Shown: positions 14,075-21,652 of the stretch, piece after piece
Numbering within the stretch: the first letter of the stretch is position 1
Layout of the letters: every line of letters starts with the position of its first letter
From: Flavobacteriales bacterium
GTDB lineage: Bacteria > Bacteroidota > Bacteroidia > Flavobacteriales_D > SKUL01
NCBI GenBank assembly: GCA_007129985.1
Contig: SKUL01000020.1
Coordinates: forward strand, 1 to 27,197
Direction: 5' to 3'
Length of the DNA: 27,197 nucleotides
The notes under the pieces: generated by a model
Databases searched by the model: none
Told to the model about the DNA's origin: nothing
The model's input: the letters and a program-made list of their open reading frames with translations, nothing else
Translations under genes and position numbers: made by a program

Positions 14075-14443
14075 ATGAGAGAACTTACCAAAGCCGAGGA
14101 ACAAATCATGCATATTGTATGGGAGCTGGAGAAAGCCTTCGTGCGTGATATTATTGACAAGCTTCCGGAACCTAAACCTGCGTACAACACGGTATCTACC
14201 ATTGTTCGAATTCTTGAGGAAAAGGAATTTCTGAGTCACCGAGCTTTTGGAAAAAGCCATCAATATTATCCGCTTATCAGTCGGAGCAAGTACCGCGACT
14301 TTGCCACGCGAAAACTGTTGTCGGGATATTTTGGAGGAAGTTTTGAGAATCTCCTCTCCTACTTTGCCAAAGAGCGTGACCTCAGCTTAGAGGATATTCA
14401 GCGCATTCTTGACGATGCCAATAAGGATAAAAACCAACACTAA
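14075..14443 (+). CDS. BlaI/MecI/CopY family transcriptional repressor
   Basis: This 122-residue winged-helix regulator matches the family through its length: LTKAEEQIMHIVWELEKAFV, KPAYNTVSTIVRILEEKEFL (recognition helix region) and RAFGKSHQYYPLIS. A C-terminal dimerisation helix follows (YFGGSFENLLSYFAKERDL). It probably dimerises on the two dyads just upstream and represses its own operon until its protease partner cleaves it. The partner gene begins 5 bp downstream. No beta-lactamase gene is nearby, so the trigger need not be a beta-lactam. Alternative triggers such as metal or envelope stress cannot be distinguished. Confidence 0.93.
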   Translation: MRELTKAEEQIMHIVWELEKAFVRDIIDKLPEPKPAYNTVSTIVRILEEKEFLSHRAFGKSHQYYPLISRSKYRDFATRKLLSGYFGGSFENLLSYFAKERDLSLEDIQRILDDANKDKNQH

Positions 14444-14448
14444 ACACT

Positions 14449-15645
14449 ATGGAATCCATCATTCAGCATTTTTACCACTCACATCTCCTACTCGCAGCCG
14501 GCTGCATCCTCTACATCATTGTCATTGGAAGACAGCCCTTGTTTCAAGCGAACAGATTTGCGATACATACCATAGCGCTGATGTCAATTGCTGCGCCGCT
14601 CTTATCGCAGTTTGCACCCTTTGCCAACACCACCGGACTCCCAGCCATTCAATTACCGGTTTTTGAATTGGGCTCCTCTCATTCCCAAAACCAACAAGCC
14701 ATATCAACAATAAATGGATGGGTATTGGCTTACGGGCTGGTAGTATTGATTCTAATGATGCGTCTTGCGCTCAGGTTTATTGCACTCATTCCTGCGTTAA
14801 AATCCAGCCGATTAGCTAAGGATGGACACCGCATTGTCTTGAACAACAAAGGCATCAATGCATCATTCTTTGGGCTGATGTTTCTGGATGAAAAACTAAG
14901 TGACGAAATGCGCCACATCATCATCGCCCATGAAAAAGTACACATTCGACAATTGCACTCTCTTGACTTGTTGATGTGGGAGCTGATATGCGCCCTGTTC
15001 TGGATGAATCCATTTGTGTGGATCCTTCGATCACGGCTATTGCTCAATTTGGAGCATATCGCCGATGCCCAATCGGAAAAGATTATTGGCCGAAGCGCCT
15101 ATATCGAGTCACTCATTGCCAGTTCTATAGGAAGCAGCAACCATCGCTTGTCTCTACCTTTCTCTCTAAAAAGCAAACTCAAAAACAGAATAGCCATGAT
15201 GCAAAACAAGCCTATCCTTAAACCATTGCGATATGTTATAGCCGCTCCCTTGATTGTAGTCCTTGCCTTGTCGGTTTCTCAAGCAAAACCTTTTCACAGG
15301 GCGCAAGCAGAGCTAAACCCAACCGACAGCCTTTACACGAAAGTACATGAAATGCCCTCCTTTCCGGGAGGCGACGAAGCCTTTTTTCAGTTCCTGGGAA
15401 GCGAAACGCGCTACCCGAAATTGGCGATACAGGACTCCATTCAAGGGGTGGTATTTGTTTCTTTCGTGATCTGGAAAGACGGCGAGGTTCGCGACGCCAA
15501 AATCCTGAGAGGCTTACATCCTGCGATTGATGAGGAAGCCTTGCGTGTAGTGAACAAGATGCCAAATTGGAGCCCGGGAAAACTTGAAAACGGTGAAGTT
15601 GTGAATGTGGTTTACAATCTACCGATGAGATTTCAGCTCAAGTAA
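14449..15645 (+). CDS. BlaR1-like M56 sensor metalloprotease with C-terminal TonB domain
   Basis: This 398-residue membrane protein has hydrophobic segments near residues 12-26, 40-56, 88-114 and 262-278. The M56 zinc site HEKVH (161-165) is in HIIIAHEKVHIRQLHSLDLL, and LEHIADAQ (201-208) supplies the third ligand. After the last membrane segment is a TonB C-terminal domain (about 318-396): YPKLAIQDSIQGVVFVSFVI, GLHPAIDEEALRVVNKMP and NGEVVNVVYNLPMRF. The penicillin-binding sensor domain of staphylococcal BlaR1 is absent. Such BlaR1-TonB fusions are common in Bacteroidota. The protease is expected to cleave the BlaI-type repressor upstream. The TonB-like domain, in the periplasm, may sense or signal. 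The stimulus is unknown. Confidence 0.9.
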   Translation: MESIIQHFYHSHLLLAAGCILYIIVIGRQPLFQANRFAIHTIALMSIAAPLLSQFAPFANTTGLPAIQLPVFELGSSHSQNQQAISTINGWVLAYGLVVLILMMRLALRFIALIPALKSSRLAKDGHRIVLNNKGINASFFGLMFLDEKLSDEMRHIIIAHEKVHIRQLHSLDLLMWELICALFWMNPFVWILRSRLLLNLEHIADAQSEKIIGRSAYIESLIASSIGSSNHRLSLPFSLKSKLKNRIAMMQNKPILKPLRYVIAAPLIVVLALSVSQAKPFHRAQAELNPTDSLYTKVHEMPSFPGGDEAFFQFLGSETRYPKLAIQDSIQGVVFVSFVIWKDGEVRDAKILRGLHPAIDEEALRVVNKMPNWSPGKLENGEVVNVVYNLPMRFQLK

Positions 15646-15769
15646 GAGCGGAGGCCAAAGTAGCCAAAGTCAACACTTCCTGTTCATTGTTTGTTAGCTT
15701 CCCATGAAGTTGCAATTTCGGATTTTCGGCCATGCCCTGAAACCCGTATATTGCGCCAAACCTACAGGA

Positions 15770-17584
15770 ATGATGAGAAAAATTACCCTTGCCGCAGCTT
15801 GTCTGCTCATTACCACATTTGTTTTTGCTCAGGACCGCGGACTACCCAAAGGCTTTGCCCCGGGTGAGCGCGAAATGATGCGCGAATACCTTCAAAACCT
15901 CAGTGCCGGAGCGCGGGATATTACCGACCCACCCAACATACCGGTTCGCACGATGGCAGAATGGGAAGAATTACAAAGTCTTACCATCGCATGGGCCAGC
16001 TATCCGCGGATTCTCAAGCAGATTGTTGCCGCATCAAAAAATGATGTAGAAATTTTGATTTTATGTAACGATCAAGGAACAGTTTCAAATGCGCAGAGCT
16101 ATTTGCTTTCCAATAATGCGGGTGGCCCTCCTCTACCCGATTTAGAAAATGTAACTTTCCTCATTGTACCATATAATAGCGTGTGGATTCGCGATTATGG
16201 CGGCAATACCGTGTACGGCAACGATGTGGATTCACTGATGATGGTGGATTGGATATACAATCGTCCACGTCCGTTGGATGACGCCTCGCCGGTTGCTGTA
16301 GCGGAACACAAAGGAATTCCACTTATCCGAACACTTCTGCCTCCCTACGACCTGGTCAACACAGGAGGAAACTTTCACGTTGACGGCCGAGGCACTGCGT
16401 GGTCGTCAGAACTTGTGGTAGAAGAAAACGAGCCGGGCAACCCATGGTCCTCGGGCAACGGCCTGACTGAGGAAGAGATCGACGAAATCAAAGCCGATTT
16501 TATGGGCGTTGAGCGCTACATTAAAATGACAGCGCTTCAGTATGACAACATCAACCACATTGACATGCACTTCCGTCCGATGGACGAAGAAACCTTGCTT
16601 GTCGGTGAATTTCCTGAGGGCGTGTCAGACGGACCCCAAATCAATGCCAACATCGAATATGTGTTGAGCAACTACAACTCCGTGTGGGGTACGCCTTACC
16701 GTGTACACCGCATTCCGATGCCTTCAAGTCTTAGTGGTGGGTACCCTGGTTGGCAGTTTGGAAACGCATGGTACCGAACATACACCAACAGCTTCTTTAC
16801 CAACAACACCTACGTCATGCCCGTTTACCGCGAGGAGTTTGATACAACTGCATTCAGGATTATTGAAGAACTGCTTCCCGGCTACAATATTGTAGGCATT
16901 GATTGCGATGATGGTAACAACCCTATTATTGCGGCAAGCGGTGCCATCCATTGTATTACAAAGGAAATAGGCGTGAATGAGCCCCTTCTGATTAGCCATC
17001 AACGCCTTCGCGACACAGACGAAACAGAAGAGGACTACGCGTTGAGCGCCATGGTGAAACACAAAAGCGGAATTGCTTCGGTTTCTGTGTTCTGGAAGAC
17101 CGACCTGGAAGACGATTACGAAGAGATTTTCCTTGATTTGACCAATCCAATGGAGAACATCTGGAGCGGAGCTATTCCTGCCCAGCCCGGTGGAACAACT
17201 GTGTATTACTACATACACGCAGAGGCCAACAATGGCAAAACCATCAATCGACCTATACCTGCACCAACGGCATATTTCCCATTCAAAGTCATGGCCATTA
17301 CCAGTGTTTTGGAGAACGAAATGAAGACCGGTTTCTCGGAAGTTTTCCCCAACCCGGCATCTGCAATTACTTACATCGGTGTGAATAGTGTGGCAACCAT
17401 TGATGCACATATCTTCGTCACAGACATGCACGGACGTATGATTCAAGACATCTACCAAGGCGGATTAGTTGTAGGGGAAAACAAATTTTTCCTGGATGCC
17501 AGCAGCTTGTCAGCCGGAATGTACCTGATAGTTCTTCGCAATGGTTTGGGGGAAATGGAAACCAAGCGATTGGTGGTACGGTGA
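15770..17584 (+). CDS. Secreted peptidylarginine/agmatine deiminase-like protein with T9SS type A sorting domain
   Basis: From the ATG at 15770 (a second ATG is at 15773) the protein has 604 residues with a signal peptide (RKITLAAACLLITTFVFAQ). Residues ~55-410 form a porphyromonas-type deiminase domain (PAD_porph): VWIRDYGGN with Asp142, NINHIDMHF with His263 and Asp265, and GAIHCITKEIG with the nucleophile Cys395. A beta-sandwich follows (ALSAMVKHKSGIASVSVFW ... TTVYYYIHAEAN), then a type A sorting tail (EVFPNPASAITYI, GMYLIVLRNG, KRLVVR). This order, catalytic domain then Ig-like then sorting domain, is that of P. gingivalis PPAD, which citrullinates C-terminal arginines. Secreted agmatine deiminase relatives exist too, so peptide versus small-molecule substrate is open. 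An in-frame start at 15704 lacks support. Confidence 0.87.
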   Translation: MMRKITLAAACLLITTFVFAQDRGLPKGFAPGEREMMREYLQNLSAGARDITDPPNIPVRTMAEWEELQSLTIAWASYPRILKQIVAASKNDVEILILCNDQGTVSNAQSYLLSNNAGGPPLPDLENVTFLIVPYNSVWIRDYGGNTVYGNDVDSLMMVDWIYNRPRPLDDASPVAVAEHKGIPLIRTLLPPYDLVNTGGNFHVDGRGTAWSSELVVEENEPGNPWSSGNGLTEEEIDEIKADFMGVERYIKMTALQYDNINHIDMHFRPMDEETLLVGEFPEGVSDGPQINANIEYVLSNYNSVWGTPYRVHRIPMPSSLSGGYPGWQFGNAWYRTYTNSFFTNNTYVMPVYREEFDTTAFRIIEELLPGYNIVGIDCDDGNNPIIAASGAIHCITKEIGVNEPLLISHQRLRDTDETEEDYALSAMVKHKSGIASVSVFWKTDLEDDYEEIFLDLTNPMENIWSGAIPAQPGGTTVYYYIHAEANNGKTINRPIPAPTAYFPFKVMAITSVLENEMKTGFSEVFPNPASAITYIGVNSVATIDAHIFVTDMHGRMIQDIYQGGLVVGENKFFLDASSLSAGMYLIVLRNGLGEMETKRLVVR

Positions 17585-17652
17585 TTACCCTAGATAAGTG
17601 GTTGAAACACCCTGTTTTTCTGACATAAAACGCATTTTTTCCAACGAACTCA

Positions 17653-17683
17653 TTGCGACATGGCAAAAGATTTGCTAACATTG
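17653..17683 (+). promoter_or_regulatory. Promoter of the first mini-lipoprotein gene (-33 TTG, -7 TAACATTG)
   Basis: TTG at 17653-17655 and TAACATTG at 17676-17683 are 20 bases apart, matching Bacteroidota spacing. The -7 box has one change from TAnnTTTG, and the second copy carries the same TAnnATTG form at the same distance from its gene. Confidence 0.5.
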
Positions 17684-17726
17684 TGGCCAATTAAACCAAA
17701 ATCTAACCTTTTTAATTCCAAGGATC

Positions 17727-17906
17727 ATGAAAAAAGTATTGTTAGCATTAGCTGTAGTGGCTTTCGGTTTCTCTTTCACCTCATGTAAAAAGTGTGTTGA
17801 ATGTACACACCCTACATTGGGAAGCACTGAGTTCTGTGATGGAAACAAAACTCAGCGCGACAGTTACAAAGCTTCTATGCAGCTGTTGGGTTACAATTGT
17901 AACTAA
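17727..17906 (+). CDS. Small Cys-rich lipoprotein, copy 1
   Basis: This is a 59-residue frame. It has a lipoprotein signal (MKKVLLALAVVAFGFSFTSC) with acylated Cys20. The mature part reads CKKCVECTHPTLGSTEFCDG ... LGYNCN. Cysteines at 20, 23, 26, 37 and 58 suggest a small disulfide-stapled or metal-binding domain tethered to the membrane. It has its own promoter (17653-17683) and terminator (17931-17959). Copy 2 at 18028 shares the signal peptide and the SCKKCxxC, E-[FY]-C and LGxxCN elements. Short Cys-bearing lipoproteins of this sort occur in Bacteroidota, from memory, but I know of no assigned function. Confidence 0.88.
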   Translation: MKKVLLALAVVAFGFSFTSCKKCVECTHPTLGSTEFCDGNKTQRDSYKASMQLLGYNCN

Positions 17907-17930
17907 TCCAGCATCGTCAGAAAAGTTTTA

Positions 17931-17959
17931 AGAGCTGCTCCAAACAGGGCAGCTTTTTT
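17931..17959 (+). terminator. Terminator after mini-lipoprotein copy 1
   Basis: AGCTGCTC (17933-17940) and GGGCAGCT (17947-17954) pair through one G-U, with loop CAAACA, and a T-run follows. The same T-run supplies the TTTG (17957-17960) that looks like the -33 element of copy 2, so terminator and next promoter are interlocked. Confidence 0.85.
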
Positions 17960-17987
17960 GTGTATTGGAAAATTTTTCATACTATTG
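17957..17987 (+). promoter_or_regulatory. Promoter of the second mini-lipoprotein gene (-33 TTTG, -7 TACTATTG)
   Basis: TTTG at 17957-17960 and TACTATTG at 17980-17987 are 19 bases apart. The -7 box has the same TAnnATTG form as copy 1. The -33 lies inside the T-tract of the preceding terminator. Confidence 0.5.
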
Positions 17988-18027
17988 TAACCGATAACCC
18001 AAAACCTAACTTTTTAATTTTAGAATC

Positions 18028-18186
18028 ATGAAAAAAGTATTGTTAACACTAGCTGTAGTGGCTTTCGGTTTTTCTTTCACTTCTTGCAAGAAGTGCGAGG
18101 ACTGTTCTTTCATCGGTGAGCCAGCTCAGGAATACTGCGGAGATGATTTAGATGCAGCCAAAGCCCTGGGTGCCACTTGTAACTAA
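18028..18186 (+). CDS. Small Cys-rich lipoprotein, copy 2
   Basis: This 52-residue frame has a signal nearly identical to copy 1 (one residue differs, Ala7 to Thr) ending in the lipid-acylated Cys20. The mature part is CKKCEDCSFIGEPAQEYCGD ... LGATCN. Cysteines are at 20, 23, 26, 37 and 51, five in total as in copy 1, with the last one two residues from the end. Residues between the conserved positions are unrelated to copy 1. The mature part is acidic (EDC, GDDLDAA) where copy 1 is closer to neutral. It has its own promoter and a strong terminator, so the two copies can be expressed separately. Function unknown. Confidence 0.88.
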   Translation: MKKVLLTLAVVAFGFSFTSCKKCEDCSFIGEPAQEYCGDDLDAAKALGATCN

Positions 18187-18217
18187 TCCGAAATTATCAG
18201 ATTCGATTTATTTCGAA

Positions 18218-18246
18218 GGCCGCCTCTTTGAGGCGGTTTTTTTTTT
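18218..18246 (+). terminator. Strong terminator after mini-lipoprotein copy 2
   Basis: CCGCCTC (18220-18226) and GAGGCGG (18230-18236) form a perfect 7-bp GC-rich stem with a TTT loop, followed by ten T residues. Confidence 0.92.
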
Positions 18247-18371
18247 GGGCTCTATTCGGCTTGGCTATTAAAAGTCAAGCCTGTCTTTTCCAAACAACTT
18301 CTCGCCCGAGTAGTATTTATTACAGTTCGCATTTTCCGAAAACCTTTACCTTCGGGGCAAATCACTAAACC

Positions 18372-20543
18372 ATGAAAAAAATTGTTCCATATTTCCTATT
18401 TCTGGCTCCCATGGCAATTTCCTGCGACAGCGAACCACAAGCGCCCAGTCCGGCCGCACAACTTCAATATCCCATCACCGCAAAAGTAGATCAGGTTGAT
18501 GACTATTTCGGAACCGATATCAAAGATCCATTCCGTTGGCTGGAAGATGACAATGCTCCCGATACAGAAGCCTGGGTAAAGGAGCAAAACATAGTGACCG
18601 AATCGTTCATGAGCCAAATACCCTACCGCAAAGCAATCAGGGAGCGATTTGCTGAGTTGTACAACTATCCGAAAGTCTCATCACCGCGGAAAGTGGGCGA
18701 GTATTATTTCTTCTACAAGAACACAGGGCTTCAAAATCAATCCGTTATCTACTACCAGAAAGGTCTTGATGGTGAGCCCAAAGTGTTTATTGACCCCAAT
18801 GAGCTTTCTGAAGATGGAACAGTATCCATAGTGTTGCTGGGCGCTTCGCCCGACCATCGCTACATGGCCTATACCGAATCTGCAGCCGGTTCTGATTGGT
18901 CGGTTATTAAAATTCGAGAAATTGAAAGCAACTCCGACCTCGATGACGAACTCCGCTGGGTAAAATTTACCGGAGCCGCGTGGTTGGCTGATGGCTTTTA
19001 CTACAGTCGCTATCCCGAACCCGAAAAAGGCAAGGAGTATTCCGGCGATAATAAAGACCATTCTATCTACTTCCACAAGGTGGGAACACCTCAGTCTGAA
19101 GATGAACTCTTTTACCGCAACGAAAAGAATCCCAACCTGTACCACTGGTGCAGCATCACAGAGGACAAGAAATACCTCCACATGTACGTTGCCGAGGGAA
19201 CCGACGGCTACGAAACGCACATAAAAGATGTAGAGAACGACGGTCCTCTCACTCCGTTATTCCGAGGTTTCAAGAACAAAAGCAATATCGTAAACCACAT
19301 TGATGGTCGTCTGCTCGTGTACACCGACATTGATGCTCCCAACTACCGTTTGATTTCACTCGACCCCAACGCTCCTGAAAAAGAAAACTGGATAGAAATC
19401 ATTCCCGAAGACGAACACCTCTTGGATGGCGTAAGCACGGGTGGCGGTAAGCTCTTTGCCGATTATCTTGAGAATGCCACTACCCGACTCTACCAAATGG
19501 ACTATGACGGTGAAAACCGAACGGAAATTGCCTTGCCGGGCGCCGGAAGCGCCGGTGGACTGAGCGGAAAAAAAGATGACGGCATTCTTTTCTACACCTA
19601 CACCTCTTTCAACTACCCTCCTACCATATTCAAATACGACGTAGCAACCGGTGAATCATCGCTCTTCAATCAGCCCGAACTGGCCTTTGACCCCAGTGAT
19701 TTTGAGAGCAAGCAAGTGTGGTACAAGAGCAAAGACGGAACGCCTGTTTCGATGTTTATCGTCCACAAAAAAGGATTGGAATTGAATGGCAAAAACCCCA
19801 CCCTGCTCTACGGCTACGGAGGTTTTAACATCAGCCTGACTCCATCGTTCAGTATTTCGAACATCATACTGCTGGAGAACGGTGGCGTTTACGCCGTAGC
19901 CAACCTTCGCGGAGGTGGTGAGTACGGTGAAGAATGGCACAAAGCCGGAATGAAGGAGAACAAGCAAAACGTATTTGATGACTTTATTGCCGCGGCCGAA
20001 TACCTGATTAAAGAACGCTACACCTCAAGCGAGCGTCTTGCTATCAAAGGTGGTTCAAACGGAGGCTTGCTTGTAGGCGCAGCCATGACCCAGCGACCCG
20101 AGCTTTTTCAGGTTGCCATTCCACAAGTGGGTGTGTTAGACATGTTGCGCTTTCACAAGTTTACGGTTGGAAAGGGCTGGATTCCTGAATACGGATGCGC
20201 AGACAGCTCTGAAGCACAGTTCCGATACCTGTTGGAATACTCACCCCTTCACAACCTCAAAGACGGTACAGCTTACCCCGCAACACTTGTTACCACTGCA
20301 GACCACGACGACCGTGTGGTACCCGCCCACAGCTTTAAATTCGCAGCCCGACTTCAGGAAGCTCATCGCGGCAAAAACCCTGTTCTTATCAGGGTTGAAG
20401 TGGATGCGGGTCATGGTGCCGGTAAGCCTACCTCCAAAATCATCGAGGAGGCCAGTGATATCTGGGCCTTTATGCTCTACAATATGGGCATTGAGTCGCT
20501 TTACGGCATTGGGCCCGGAGGCGGTGGACTTGCTGCTCAATAA
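18372..20543 (+). CDS. Prolyl oligopeptidase family (S9A) serine peptidase, lipoprotein
   Basis: This 723-residue enzyme begins with a lipoprotein signal (MKKIVPYFLFLAPMAISC, Cys18). The N-terminal beta-propeller (about 35-440) contains DPFRWLEDDNAPDTEAWV and repeated blade motifs. The catalytic domain has LLYGYGGFNISLTPSFS, VANLRGGGEYGEEWH, Ser562 in IKGGSNGGLLVGA, the Asp in TTADHDDRVVPAHSFKF and His681 in VDAGHGAGKP. Prolyl oligopeptidases cut short peptides after proline, and the propeller gates entry. Size and triad fit the S9A subfamily. It probably faces the periplasm or outside. Oddity: a glycine-rich tail GIGPGGGGLAAQ after the usual C-terminus. A near -7 box (TACCTTCG, 18347-18354) precedes it. 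Confidence 0.94.
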   Translation: MKKIVPYFLFLAPMAISCDSEPQAPSPAAQLQYPITAKVDQVDDYFGTDIKDPFRWLEDDNAPDTEAWVKEQNIVTESFMSQIPYRKAIRERFAELYNYPKVSSPRKVGEYYFFYKNTGLQNQSVIYYQKGLDGEPKVFIDPNELSEDGTVSIVLLGASPDHRYMAYTESAAGSDWSVIKIREIESNSDLDDELRWVKFTGAAWLADGFYYSRYPEPEKGKEYSGDNKDHSIYFHKVGTPQSEDELFYRNEKNPNLYHWCSITEDKKYLHMYVAEGTDGYETHIKDVENDGPLTPLFRGFKNKSNIVNHIDGRLLVYTDIDAPNYRLISLDPNAPEKENWIEIIPEDEHLLDGVSTGGGKLFADYLENATTRLYQMDYDGENRTEIALPGAGSAGGLSGKKDDGILFYTYTSFNYPPTIFKYDVATGESSLFNQPELAFDPSDFESKQVWYKSKDGTPVSMFIVHKKGLELNGKNPTLLYGYGGFNISLTPSFSISNIILLENGGVYAVANLRGGGEYGEEWHKAGMKENKQNVFDDFIAAAEYLIKERYTSSERLAIKGGSNGGLLVGAAMTQRPELFQVAIPQVGVLDMLRFHKFTVGKGWIPEYGCADSSEAQFRYLLEYSPLHNLKDGTAYPATLVTTADHDDRVVPAHSFKFAARLQEAHRGKNPVLIRVEVDAGHGAGKPTSKIIEEASDIWAFMLYNMGIESLYGIGPGGGGLAAQ

Positions 20544-20564
20544 TTCAACAGAACGAATTATTCC

Positions 20565-21623
20565 TTGAGAAGAGCGCATACCATACCCTCCTTGCTCGGA
20601 TGGTGGTTGGGCGTTGGTGCCATTCTCCTGTTTGTTCTGCTTCGGCAATTTCCGGGTCTGGCGGAAACGGTATACGGCAATACCTTGTACCCGATTGTTC
20701 GTGCCGTGATGGATTATACCATCGGGCTTATGCCCTTCCCTGTGGTGTATGTATTTCCGTGGGTGGTTGTTTTTCTTTTGGTGAAGGCATTGCGGCGATA
20801 TCCTTCACGAAGAGGTCGCGTGCGGGTGGTACTCAACACCCTAGGCTGGCTGGCATTTTTATTTTATACGCTCTGGGGATTTAACTACGCAAGGCCTAAT
20901 CTTTCAGAACGAGGGTTGCTGAGCGATACGCAGCCATCAACGGATGCCCTTTTCGGATTGGGCTTGCGCACTGTGGAGCAAATGAATCTCCTCAGGCAAG
21001 ATACTATGGCGGTCAACTTCCCCTCCGACCGCGAGCTTGAATCCTACCTGCGGAAAGAGGTGGGCCGGAAAATGGAAAACTTCGGCATGAAGAATTTTAG
21101 CAGATGCAAAGTGAGAACCATTGGTCCGCCGGGTATATTGCGCAGATGGGGTATCACGGGCATTTACTTTCCGTTTACCGGCGAGGCTTTGCTCGAATCT
21201 TCTCACCCCTGGCCCGAGAAACCATTTGTAATGGCGCACGAGCTTTCGCACAGCATGGGCATAACCGATGAGGGCGAGGCCAACCTTGTTGCCTATCTTG
21301 CCGGAGTTGAAGCCAACCACGCTGCCGTACGTTACTGTGCGCACCTCAATATGTGGCAGTACCTTCGTTACGATTTGGTAAGGCGGGCACCTGAGATAGC
21401 TGATAGCCTTCACAGTATGCTCTCAGAACGCGTAGAGCGAGACCTTGCCCTTTTGCGAAGCGAGCGCCGTAAATACAAGGAGTGGTTTCCGCAACTTGGA
21501 GACCAGGTGAACGATACCTACCTGCGTCTGCAAGGTGTAGATGCCGGTACCGAATCCTATCTTTCGCTGCCTGTTCGGTTTCTACAATACGAAAAGAGCG
21601 GCAACCAAAGGCCGCCGCTCTAA
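20565..21623 (+). CDS. DUF3810 membrane zinc-metallopeptidase-like protein
   Basis: This 352-residue protein begins at a TTG 21 bp after the peptidase stop. No ATG or GTG is available before residue 49 in this frame, and the upstream frame is closed by the peptidase stop itself. Three hydrophobic segments (about 10-28, 58-74 and 88-104) precede a globular domain. The domain has FVMAHELSHSMGITDEGEANLVAYLA, with HELSH at 225-229 and acidic residues at 236-239 as possible third ligand. DUF3810 is a Bacteroidota family with this metzincin-like signature and no established substrate. It probably acts at the inner membrane, and the short spacing suggests co-transcription with the prolyl oligopeptidase. 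Confidence 0.85.
   Translation: MRRAHTIPSLLGWWLGVGAILLFVLLRQFPGLAETVYGNTLYPIVRAVMDYTIGLMPFPVVYVFPWVVVFLLVKALRRYPSRRGRVRVVLNTLGWLAFLFYTLWGFNYARPNLSERGLLSDTQPSTDALFGLGLRTVEQMNLLRQDTMAVNFPSDRELESYLRKEVGRKMENFGMKNFSRCKVRTIGPPGILRRWGITGIYFPFTGEALLESSHPWPEKPFVMAHELSHSMGITDEGEANLVAYLAGVEANHAAVRYCAHLNMWQYLRYDLVRRAPEIADSLHSMLSERVERDLALLRSERRKYKEWFPQLGDQVNDTYLRLQGVDAGTESYLSLPVRFLQYEKSGNQRPPL
21595..21621. terminator. Hairpin between convergent genes, embedded in the end of the DUF3810 gene
   Basis: AGAGCGGC (21595-21602) and GCCGCTCT (21614-21621) form a perfect 8-bp stem. The minus-strand RNA continues into a short U-run (TTTTC), so it best fits termination of the sigma/anti-sigma operon. The plus strand continues into AATCTTTATTT. 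It covers the last codons and stop of the DUF3810 gene. Confidence 0.6.
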
Positions 21624-21652
21624 TCTTTATTTAGTAAGCTGGTTTATGAAGC

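Larger units (their letters stand above)
17676..18105 (+). repeat. Tandem duplication of promoter, leader and signal-peptide region
   Basis: The unit 17676-17804 is repeated at 17980-18105. Shared parts are a TAnnATTG box, an AT-rich leader containing CTAAC-CTTTTTAATT-like sequence, and the first 20 codons. Those codons differ at six bases, five of them synonymous. Similarity fades after codon 26, where only cysteines and a few residues line up. Confidence 0.75.

Noticed and set aside
14075..15645. Beta-lactam resistance locus
   Set aside because: The sensor lacks a penicillin-binding domain and no beta-lactamase or PBP gene is nearby; BlaI/BlaR1-TonB_C units are common in Bacteroidota.
16724..17458. 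Long (244-codon) minus-strand frame opposite the deiminase
   Set aside because: Its translation is Cys/His/Val-rich without domain, typical of an antisense shadow of a strong coding gene.
17727..18186. Bacteriocin or RiPP precursor cluster
   Set aside because: The two genes carry ordinary lipoprotein signals, and no modification enzyme, peptidase-containing transporter or immunity gene is nearby; peptide diversification remains only a hypothesis.
18681..19220. 179-codon minus-strand frame within the prolyl oligopeptidase gene
   Set aside because: It lies wholly opposite a well-supported enzyme and shows no recognisable motif.
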